A DNA stretch of 6,196 nt from an uncultured Clostridia bacterium (GTDB lineage Bacteria > Bacillota > Clostridia > Christensenellales > Borkfalkiaceae). Within the stretch, counting starts at the first letter, position 1, and every line of letters starts with the position of its first letter. The notes beneath the pieces were generated by a model, which worked only from the letters and a program-made list of their open reading frames with translations, did not search any database and was not told the origin of the DNA. The position numbers and the translations under genes are program-made. Of this stretch, positions 1 to 5,153 are shown one piece after another. Location: positions 1 to 6,196 of the forward strand of contig CANRFK010000082.1 in the NCBI GenBank assembly GCA_947629875.1, read 5' to 3'.

Positions 1-824
1 TCGGGCGCCTTCAAGGCGGCGACTTCGGGCACGAGGGCGGCGTCGAATTGCAGTTCGCCGTCGAGGGCGAGATCGGGTGCCTTCTCCTTGGCGATGCGCG
101 TCGCCTCCTGCACGAGGGTGACGTTGTCGTGCTTGGCGCTGCCCTTGGTGGAGAAGGAGAGCATGGCGACGCGGGGCTCGATGCCCGCAATCTCCTTGGC
201 GCTCTTCGCCGTGGCGATGGCGCAGTCTGCGAGCCCTTCCGCCGTGTAGGTGGGGTTGAGGCCGCAGTCGGCAAACACCAAAACATCGTCCTCCACGTAT
301 TTGTTGGAGCCCGCCATGATCATGAAGCTGGAAACCGCGGCAACGCCGGGCGCCGTCTTGATAATTTGAAGCCCGGGGCGGAGGGTGTTCGCCGTGGAGT
401 GGCAGGCTCCCGAGACGAGCCCGTCGGCATCGCCCGCTTTCAGCATGAGGGCGCCGAAGAAGGTCGCGTCCTTGGCCTGCTCTTTGGCCTGTTCCTCCGT
501 CATGCCCTTTGCCTTGCGCAGTTCGTAGAGGAGATTTGCATACTCTTCGAGCTTGGGCGACGTTGCGGGGTCGATGATCTCCACGCCCTCGAGGTTGACA
601 TCGGGGTTGTTGACTTTGATCTCGTCGGCTTTGCCGAGGAGCACGATGCGCGCAATTTTATCGCGCGTGCAGATGTACGCGGCCTCGACGACGCGCTTAT
701 CCTCGCCCTCGCAGAGGACGATCTTCTTGTCGACGGCAGAGGCCTTTTGCTTGATCTTTTCGATGATGGTGCCGCTCTCCATAACTTTTCTTCCGAACGA
801 CTTCACCTTGTCCATAAACGCCAT
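1..824 (-). CDS. pta: Phosphate acetyltransferase, 3' end missing
   Basis: Phosphotransacetylase interconverts acetyl-CoA plus phosphate and acetyl phosphate plus CoA in the cytoplasm. With acetate kinase it forms the acetate/ATP overflow pathway. The minus strand reads open from an ATG at 824-822 to the window edge, giving 274 residues beginning MAFMDKVKSF. Family signatures in order are KKIVLCEGEDKRVVEAA (residues 33-49), DGLVSGACHSTANTLRPG (134-151), LSFSTKGSAKH (222-232) and DGELQFDAALVPEVAALKAP (255-274). These match the PTA_PTB domain of the short (about 330-residue) form, so roughly 55-65 C-terminal residues are missing, including the NDLSRG-type catalytic segment. The start is supported by GGAG at 834-837, nine bases upstream. 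It gives an N-terminus somewhat longer than usual, and the Met at residue 15 is a less likely alternative. The gene is divergent from tmcAL. An ackA gene would be expected further left but is not visible. Confidence 0.95.
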   Translation of the reverse strand, partial: MAFMDKVKSFGRKVMESGTIIEKIKQKASAVDKKIVLCEGEDKRVVEAAYICTRDKIARIVLLGKADEIKVNNPDVNLEGVEIIDPATSPKLEEYANLLYELRKAKGMTEEQAKEQAKDATFFGALMLKAGDADGLVSGACHSTANTLRPGLQIIKTAPGVAAVSSFMIMAGSNKYVEDDVLVFADCGLNPTYTAEGLADCAIATAKSAKEIAGIEPRVAMLSFSTKGSAKHDNVTLVQEATRIAKEKAPDLALDGELQFDAALVPEVAALKAP

Positions 825-844
825 GATTTTTTTCTCCGTTTTAC

Positions 845-873
845 TTTATTTTTCACCGCGCTTCGTGTATAAT
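845..873 (+). promoter_or_regulatory. Probable tmcAL promoter with weak -35
   Basis: A perfect TATAAT lies at 868-873 on the plus strand. The hexamer 17 bases upstream, TTTATT (845-850), matches the -35 consensus at only about three positions, so activity may be weak or activator-dependent. Transcription would begin near 880, some 65 nt before the tmcAL ATG. The -10 sits in the loop of a 6-bp GC inverted repeat (CCGCGC at 856-861, GCGCGG at 878-883). Confidence 0.5.
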
Positions 874-944
874 AAATGCGCGGGAAATGCTTTCCTATAT
901 TATACACCCTTTTGTAAAAATTGTAAAGGCAACGCGGTGAAAAA
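849..944. repeat. Nested inverted repeats in the divergent control region
   Basis: Two perfect inverted repeats lie between pta and tmcAL. The outer one is 12 bp: TTTTTCACCGCG at 849-860 against CGCGGTGAAAAA at 933-944, the right arm abutting the tmcAL ATG and containing its ribosome binding site. The inner one is 10 bp: GTGTATAATA at 865-874 against TATTATACAC at 898-907, and its arms contain the two opposing -10 boxes. A small GGAAA/TTTCC repeat (883-895) lies between. The two transcripts therefore share the same -10 context and the same leader 12-mer. The repeats could be operator half-sites or traces of an inverted duplication of a promoter-leader module. Confidence 0.7.
899..927 (-). promoter_or_regulatory. 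Sigma-A-like promoter of pta
   Basis: On the minus strand a TTTACA -35 box (922-927) and a perfect TATAAT -10 box (899-904) are separated by exactly 17 bases. Transcription would start near 892 and give a leader of about 68 nt before the pta ATG. The box quality and spacing make this the strongest promoter in the gap. It points towards the opposing tmcAL promoter, so the two would interfere. Confidence 0.75.
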
Positions 945-2126
945 ATGAAATTTTGTGCGGTGATCTGCGAATACAATCCCTTCCACAACGGGCACGCCTA
1001 CCAGCTCGGGCGCATCCGCGAGGCGAGCGGGTGCGATAAAATTCTCTGCCTCATGAGCGGAGACTTCACCCAGCGGGGCGAGGCCGCCGTTGCGGGCAAG
1101 TATGCGCGGGCGCGGCACGCGATCTTGGGCGGCGCGGATGTCGTTTTGGAACTGCCCGCCTCTTTTGCCGTATCGCCCGCCGAGCTCTTCGCGCGGGGCG
1201 CCGTGCACATTCTCGCCGCCATTCCCGCCGTCACAACGCTCGCCTTCGGGTGCGAGAGCGGCACGAAGGAGGATTTCCTCGCCCTCGGAAGGGCGCTCGC
1301 CTCCGAGGACAAGCCCTTCAAGGCTGCCCTCAAAGAGGGCATGGCGGAGGGCGGCTCGTATATCCGCGCGCGCAACGCCGCGCTCTCCGCGCTCCACCCC
1401 GAAATCGACGAGGCGCTCCTCACCTCCCCCAACAACATTTTGGGCGGCGAGTACTGCCATGCGCTGCTCTCCGAGAAGAGCAAGATAGAGCCCCTGCCCA
1501 TTCCGCGGACGGGCGGCGGGTACGGCGAGGAAATTCTGCGCGCCGACTTTTCCTCCGCGGCCTCGCTGCGGCTCGCCATGCAGGACTTCAAGAAGTACCG
1601 CCGCCTCATCAGAAAGAACGTGCCCGCCTTCGTGTTTGACGACTGCCCCATGCGCGCGCCCGCAAGTTTTGAAATTGCCGCGCTGTGCGCCCTCGCAGAG
1701 CATTCCGCCGAACAAATTTCTCTTTCGCCCGACTGCGCGGAGGGGCTCGAAAACCGCCTCAAAATGCTCGTGCAGACGACCCCCGAATATTCCGCCTTGC
1801 TTGAAAAGGTGGTCTCCAAGCGGTACACGCGGGCGCGCATCAAGCGCATTCTCGCGCAGAATTTCTTGGGCGTTTCGCTGAAAGCCGTGAAAGACTTCCT
1901 CGCCTCGCCCCTCTACTGCAACGTGCTCGCCGTGAAAAAGGAAAATGCGGAGGAAATTCTTTCCGCCCTTTCGGGGAGCAAGTTCCCCGTGCTCGTGAAA
2001 CGGGGCGACATATCCCGCCTCGACAAGACGGCGCGCGCCTGCATGGATACCGACCTCAAAGCCGCGCAGCTGTACGCCGCCCTCACCTCCCGCAGTGAAA
2101 GCGAAGCCGCGACGCTCTTTCTCTGA
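945..2126 (+). CDS. tmcAL: tRNA(Met) cytidine acetate ligase
   Basis: TmcAL (formerly YlbM, DUF795) uses acetate and ATP to form N4-acetylcytidine at wobble position 34 of elongator tRNA-Met, which prevents misreading of AUA as Met. The 393-residue product is full length for the family (about 400). The N-terminus CAVICEYNPFHNGH (4-17) carries the nucleotidyltransferase HxGH-type site. It is followed by MSGDFTQRGEAAVAGKYARA (37-56), GADVVLELPASFAVSPAELF (63-82), SPNNILGGEYCHAL (161-174) and the basic KRYTRARIKRIL (292-303), probably a tRNA contact. The ATG is preceded by GGTGA at 936-940 with five-base spacing, and the conserved motif begins only a few residues in, so no other start fits. The stop is TGA. 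It is divergent from pta, which lies upstream of acetate, its own substrate. The gene reads through with no frameshift or broken motif. Confidence 0.95.
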   Translation: MKFCAVICEYNPFHNGHAYQLGRIREASGCDKILCLMSGDFTQRGEAAVAGKYARARHAILGGADVVLELPASFAVSPAELFARGAVHILAAIPAVTTLAFGCESGTKEDFLALGRALASEDKPFKAALKEGMAEGGSYIRARNAALSALHPEIDEALLTSPNNILGGEYCHALLSEKSKIEPLPIPRTGGGYGEEILRADFSSAASLRLAMQDFKKYRRLIRKNVPAFVFDDCPMRAPASFEIAALCALAEHSAEQISLSPDCAEGLENRLKMLVQTTPEYSALLEKVVSKRYTRARIKRILAQNFLGVSLKAVKDFLASPLYCNVLAVKKENAEEILSALSGSKFPVLVKRGDISRLDKTARACMDTDLKAAQLYAALTSRSESEAATLFL

Positions 2127-2181
2127 TCCTCTTTATGATACCACGCTTTCTATTTGCTTTTGAATATAGATGACAAATTTT

Positions 2182-2248
2182 TTTGTTCCCGCCGCGCCGC
2201 GCGCATTCCCCCCTACGGGGGGAATGCGCGCGGCGCGGCGGGAACAAA
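2182..2248. repeat. Perfect 32-bp GC-rich palindrome with 3-base loop
   Basis: The arms 2182-2213 and 2217-2248 are exact reverse complements over 32 bases, separated only by TAC. The arm runs from TTTGTTCCC through a CG-rich core to ATTCCCCCC. It lies 55 bp after the tmcAL stop. In neither direction is it followed by a real T tract (plus side TTTCGGG, minus side A7), so it does not look like an ordinary intrinsic terminator, though it could block polymerase or protect RNA 3' ends. A cruciform-forming intergenic repeat is the safest description. Confidence 0.9.
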
Positions 2249-2252
2249 TTTC

Positions 2253-2278
2253 GGGGGCCGCCCGCCCGGGCGACCCCC
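2253..2278 (-). repeat. GC hairpin beside the long palindrome
   Basis: GGGGG (2253-2257) pairs with CCCCC (2274-2278), and CGCCC (2259-2263) with GGGCG (2268-2272), around a four-base loop. The one non-Watson-Crick position, 2258/2273, is a C/A mismatch in plus-strand RNA but a G-U wobble in minus-strand RNA, so the full 11-bp stem forms best in a transcript reading leftward from the GH43 gene. On the plus side it is followed by interrupted T runs (TTT, then TTT, then TTTT), so it might also stop tmcAL transcripts, but the tract is poor. Confidence 0.6.
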
Positions 2279-2280
2279 TT

Positions 2281-2445
2281 TGAGTTTGCATTTGCATTTT
2301 GTTTTTCAAGCGATTGACCTTGTGCTTTTCTTGCGTCTGCATTTTGTTGCTTTACGATTTTCAAGCAATCGGCTTTTTACTTTTCGCACGCTTGCTTTGC
2401 ATTTGCGACGATTTTATAACGCATTTGCATAGCAATCGTTGCACA
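2281..2445. repeat. T-rich stretch of degenerate repeats, no gene
   Basis: This stretch is built from variants of GCATTTGC / GCATTTTG and TTTTCAAGCRATYG. GCATTTTGTT occurs at 2294-2303 and 2339-2348. TTTTCAAGCGATTG (2303-2316) recurs as TTTTCAAGCAATCG (2358-2371). TGCGACGATT (2404-2413) and AATCGTTGCA (2434-2443) are an inverted repeat with one wobble. No reading frame shows protein-like composition. I see no gene from here to the GH43 stop; 2446-2527 holds only short inverted repeats such as TCAATTTATTGA and no clear GH43 terminator with a T tract. Confidence 0.5.
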
Positions 2446-2527
2446 CTCCATACACTCAATTTATTGAATGCCGCTTTTCCCGATGCACACTTCGTGAGAG
2501 CGGAGAAGCCGCCTTTCCGGCGAGCGC

Positions 2528-4657
2528 TTATGCGCCGACGAAGCCGTCGCCCGTGATGGTGGAGTAGTTGTTGAAGAAGATGGGCATGTTCATCTTCTTG
2601 CCGTCAGCCGTCGTGTGCCCCATCGCCGTGATGGTGAAACCGGACTGGTTGCGGTTGCCGAGCCAAGCGGGACGGACGACGCCGTAGTAAACTTTTTCGC
2701 CGCTATCTTTGCCGCTCGCCGACTTCTGCGTTTCGGTGAACTCGAGCTTGATGTAGCCTTTGCCGTACATCTTCCACGTGCCGATCTGCGTTCCGCCCTT
2801 CTTGATCGTGTGGTCGGCGCCGAACACGACTTCGACGGAGACGGCGTTGTGGCCATTGAATTGCCCCTTGTCCGGAATGTTCGCATCCGCTTCGTTGGCG
2901 AGCACGATCATTTCAAACCTGCCGCCATCGGTGTAGGTGAGCAATTCCTCCTCGGTGACGGTGCGGTCGACCTCCAAGCCGTAGCGGTTGGGGTTGATGC
3001 AGATATCGCCGTAACTGTTGAGATAGTATTGGTGGAGTTGGACGCAGAAGCGCTCCGTACCCGTATCCCATGTACGCGTAATATATGCTGCAATATTGGC
3101 ACCCGCCTTGGTGGTGAAGAGATCGTTATGACCGGGAAGTGTGATATTGATCTCCTTGTTACCCGTCGTCACGCTCTCGGGTCTCCACTTGAAGGCGCCC
3201 ATGTACTTGTTGCCCTGGTTGGCCGCAGAACCCACATCGTCATTGTAGACGAGACCGTCCGCAATGCTCTTGTAGGGGCCGACTACGCTCTCGCTTCTGC
3301 CGCCCCACATCTGATAGTTGGTCTCCAGCCAGTTATAGGAGTGCATGGTGTAGTAGTACGTCTTGCCGCTCCCCTCGAGTGTGTTCCCGTCCTCATCCGT
3401 GAGTTGCACGTTGTCGTGACGGGCGGTGACGGGCGCTTCTTCTGCGCCGAGCGAGATGAGCTTGCCGTAGAAATCCGAGGTCACCTCTTTCCCCGCGAGG
3501 AAATCATCTATATATTTAGTGCCGTCCCTGACATCTTCATCGCCGCTGACGACCTTGTTGCGCTCTCTGCGGATGAAGCCCACCGACTTGAACTTGCCAT
3601 CGGAATAGACGCCGTCCTTCCGCAGACCCGTTTGGGGATCGAGTTCGAGGATCCAGTTGCCTGTGCCGAAGGAGCCGTACGTCATATACATCTTGCCATC
3701 GGGCGTATAGATGATCTGCGGGTCGATGGAGTTGATATCGATATTGCCGGTACCGTCCTGCGGAATTGCCGATTGCATCAAAACGCCGACATAATCGAAA
3801 CTATCCTGTTTCCAATCCATATCGAGATATTTCGAATGGTAAAGGACGATTGCCGCCTGCGAATACTTGCACCCCGTGGACGATTTGGCGCCGTCGAGAT
3901 CTGCCGCGTTGAGTGTGCGCATGTGACCATCGGGTTGGACGGTGCACGTATAGAGCCAATAGCCGCCGTCGGGTGCGGGGACGATATCGGGCGCCCACCA
4001 TTCGATTGCGCTGGTACCCTCACTGTCCTTCAAATTCGCCCATTCGCGCAACTCTTCGGGAATCTGCGCCTCTTCCTTTCCGTGGACAGCTTTGCCGAGA
4101 TATTCCCACGTAAGGAGATCGTAGGACTTATGAATATCGTTGCCGCCGCTCCAACCGGTGGAGAAAATGTAATAGACGGGCGCGCCGCTTTCCTGTATCT
4201 CGATAAGGGAAGGATCGTGCGTGTTGCCGAGCAACTTGCTGTTGTTGAGGCCTAAATCCGTATTGAGCGCGGAAGCAGTTTTTCCATACTGGTTGCCGGG
4301 ATCGGTGACGTAGGCGGGGACGACTTCCACCCTGCCCTCCTTGCCGTCACTTTGGTAGGTGATGATGCCCGCGCCCTTTGCGGTGAACACGCCGCCCGAA
4401 TAGGTGGCGACGGTGTTGGGATCGGAGATGGGCGTGCCGTCGAATGCGTACGCCTTGATGTCGGTTGCCCCCTTTACGGCGACGGTGGTATCCGACGCGG
4501 GAAGCGTGATATCATCTTCCAAATTATCGAAACAGATGCGGAAGCCCTCGTTCCCCGATCCGGCGGCGGGCACCTTCTTCTTTCCGCATGCCGCAAACAG
4601 GGAGACCGCCAAAAGGCAACCCGATGCGACTGCGGCAATTCGTAACGCTTTTTTCAT
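2528..4657 (-). CDS. Secreted GH43 arabinanase-like lipoprotein
   Basis: A 709-residue glycoside hydrolase family 43 protein, probably an endo-1,5-alpha-L-arabinanase or a related arabinofuranosidase/xylosidase acting on plant polysaccharide at the cell surface. Residues 1-24 form a lipoprotein signal (MKK start, hydrophobic core, LFAAC with Cys24). Residues about 40-115 resemble a bacterial Ig-like beta-sandwich (GVFTAKGAGIITYQ). The five-bladed catalytic domain follows: NTHDPSLI with likely base Asp148, WWAPDI (220-225), SIDPQIIY with pKa-modulating Asp312, GAEEAP with likely acid Glu407, and PGHND with His510, a metal-site position in arabinanases. Then come VQLHQYYLN (539-547) and a C-terminal beta-rich domain (about 575-700) like the C-terminal domain of Bacillus Abn2-type enzymes. 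At 709 residues it is much longer than Abn2 (about 470). GGGGG at 4666-4670 supports the ATG at 4655-4657; the stop is TAA. No transporter, regulator or second hydrolase is adjacent. GC looks lower than in pta and tmcAL. Substrate is uncertain. Confidence 0.9.
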   Translation of the reverse strand: MKKALRIAAVASGCLLAVSLFAACGKKKVPAAGSGNEGFRICFDNLEDDITLPASDTTVAVKGATDIKAYAFDGTPISDPNTVATYSGGVFTAKGAGIITYQSDGKEGRVEVVPAYVTDPGNQYGKTASALNTDLGLNNSKLLGNTHDPSLIEIQESGAPVYYIFSTGWSGGNDIHKSYDLLTWEYLGKAVHGKEEAQIPEELREWANLKDSEGTSAIEWWAPDIVPAPDGGYWLYTCTVQPDGHMRTLNAADLDGAKSSTGCKYSQAAIVLYHSKYLDMDWKQDSFDYVGVLMQSAIPQDGTGNIDINSIDPQIIYTPDGKMYMTYGSFGTGNWILELDPQTGLRKDGVYSDGKFKSVGFIRRERNKVVSGDEDVRDGTKYIDDFLAGKEVTSDFYGKLISLGAEEAPVTARHDNVQLTDEDGNTLEGSGKTYYYTMHSYNWLETNYQMWGGRSESVVGPYKSIADGLVYNDDVGSAANQGNKYMGAFKWRPESVTTGNKEINITLPGHNDLFTTKAGANIAAYITRTWDTGTERFCVQLHQYYLNSYGDICINPNRYGLEVDRTVTEEELLTYTDGGRFEMIVLANEADANIPDKGQFNGHNAVSVEVVFGADHTIKKGGTQIGTWKMYGKGYIKLEFTETQKSASGKDSGEKVYYGVVRPAWLGNRNQSGFTITAMGHTTADGKKMNMPIFFNNYSTITGDGFVGA

Positions 4658-4687
4658 GTTGTTTTCCCCCTTAAATTGATTACTTTT

Positions 4688-4716
4688 ATTGTATCATAGA
4701 AAAAACGGCTTGGCAA
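4688..4716 (-). promoter_or_regulatory. Extended -10 promoter of the GH43 gene
   Basis: On the minus strand TTGCCA (4711-4716) and TACAAT (4688-4693) are 17 bases apart, and TG one base before the -10 makes an extended -10 (TGATACAAT). Start would be near 4681, giving a short leader of about 24 nt that holds the GGGGG ribosome binding site. No operator or CRE-like palindrome is obvious within it. The promoter shows that the gene is transcribed on its own rather than from the upstream flavoprotein gene. Confidence 0.75.
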
Positions 4717-4755
4717 GGGGAAGATGACATTTTTTTGTGCAAAAATTTGCGGCGG

Positions 4756-4797
4756 AAAGACAGAACCTCCCCACTTGCGCGGAGAGGCTCTGCCTTT
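4756..4797 (-). terminator. Strand-specific 17-bp hairpin, probable terminator
   Basis: Arms 4756-4772 and 4781-4797 enclose an 8-base loop. Fourteen of 17 pairs are Watson-Crick. The other three (4760/4793, 4765/4788, 4770/4783) are A/C mismatches in plus-strand RNA but G-U wobbles in minus-strand RNA, so the structure is intact only in leftward transcripts, those coming from the flavoprotein gene. It begins with an A tract and ends in UCUUU, with TTTTT further on, which suits a weak terminator shielding the GH43 promoter from read-through. The tail is short, so an attenuating or 3'-end-protecting stem is an alternative. Confidence 0.5.
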
Positions 4798-4913
4798 TGA
4801 GAGAATATGAAAAATTGCGGATGAGCTTGTTTGTGCCTCTATGATACCGCCCTTCGGTGACGGACACGTGACAGGGCGATGAAGATATCGGAAAATGAGC
4901 CGCTTGCTGCCTG
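4798..4913. other. Gene-free stretch, no clear feature
   Basis: No coding sequence, RNA gene or convincing promoter is visible here. There is a TATGATACC at 4840-4848, also found at 2134-2142; a GTGAC direct repeat around a CACGTG palindrome (about 4857-4872); and a weak 5-bp GCCCT/AGGGC repeat at 4849-4877. None can be assigned a role. Confidence 0.4.
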
Positions 4914-4952
4914 TATTCCCCTCCCCGCGGCAAAGCCGCGGGGAGGGGAATA
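4914..4952. repeat. Perfect 18-bp palindrome with AAA loop
   Basis: TATTCCCCTCCCCGCGGC (4914-4931) is followed by AAA and then its exact reverse complement (4935-4952). There is no adjoining T tract, so it does not look like a simple terminator. Like the palindrome at 2182-2248 it has short AT ends, an ATTCCCC motif and a CG-rich stretch, with only a three-base loop. Confidence 0.85.
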
Positions 4953-4982
4953 AAATGGACTTCGTTCAGGAAAGATACACTC

Positions 4983-5025
4983 CCCGTCCGCCGCGCGTCC
5001 GCAAAACGGACGCGCGGCGGGCGGG
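4983..5025. repeat. 19-bp palindrome with five-base loop
   Basis: Arms 4983-5001 and 5007-5025 pair at 18 of 19 positions around CAAAA. The inner 14 bp (CCGCCGCGCGTCCG and its complement) are perfect. The single exception, 4987/5021, is a T/G pair, a wobble in plus-strand RNA and an A/C mismatch in minus-strand RNA, the opposite preference from the hairpin at 4756-4797. It shares the 10-mer GCGCGGCGGG with the right arm of the palindrome at 2182-2248. Confidence 0.8.
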
Positions 5026-5026
5026 T

Positions 5027-5146
5027 CGGTATGAGGAAATAAGGTGGGCAAGGGCGCGGGGTGAACATACACCCCTTCCGTCACTCGCGATGCTCGCGAC
5101 ACCCACCCCCTCCAAGGGGTGGGCAAGGGCACGGGGCGGTATGAGG
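5027..5146. repeat. Duplicated modules around a 56-bp hairpin-rich insert
   Basis: A 19-base module, GGTGGGCAAGGGC[G/A]CGGGG, occurs at 5043-5061 and 5118-5136 with 18 of 19 identical. A 10-base module, CGGTATGAGG, occurs outside both copies at 5027-5036 and 5137-5146. Between the long copies lie 56 bases holding GGGGTG/CACCCC (5058-5063/5070-5075), two TCGCGA sites three bases apart, and CCCACCCC/GGGGTGGG (5102-5109/5116-5123). The layout suits a small non-coding repeat element inserted next to the flavoprotein gene. The CG-rich style resembles interspersed repeats I recall from gut Clostridia, but I cannot verify that here. Confidence 0.65.
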
Positions 5147-5153
5147 GATAACC

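Noticed and set aside
48..872. Long plus-strand open frame opposite pta
   Set aside because: It lies antisense to a well-supported pta, has no family motif and shows the skewed composition expected opposite a GC-rich gene.
900..1849. Two overlapping minus-strand open frames opposite tmcAL
   Set aside because: Both are antisense to conserved TmcAL motifs, rich in Arg/Ala/Ser, and lack a convincing ribosome binding site.
2131..2165. Possible minus-strand promoter antisense to tmcAL (TTCAAA, 18 bases, TATCAT)
   Set aside because: Both boxes are imperfect, in AT-rich DNA where such matches are common, and there is no gene for it to drive.
2083..2432. Small open frames on both strands across the 32-bp palindrome
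   Set aside because: Their translations are low-complexity products of the palindrome and T-rich repeats, with no start signal or family resemblance.
2615..4255. 546-residue plus-strand open frame opposite the GH43 gene
   Set aside because: It mirrors GH43 codons, has repetitive Val/Asp/Ile composition and no recognisable domain. The GH43 frame has all the catalytic motifs.
2134..4848. TATGATACC at 2134-2142 and 4840-4848 as insertion-site duplication or promoter
   Set aside because: Only nine bases match, no good -35 lies upstream of either copy, and flanking bases diverge. The longer AGATGACA-T7 repeat is the better candidate.
5027..5146. Possible CRISPR array
   Set aside because: Only two copies of the 19-mer, unequal surroundings, internal hairpins in the interval and no cas gene.
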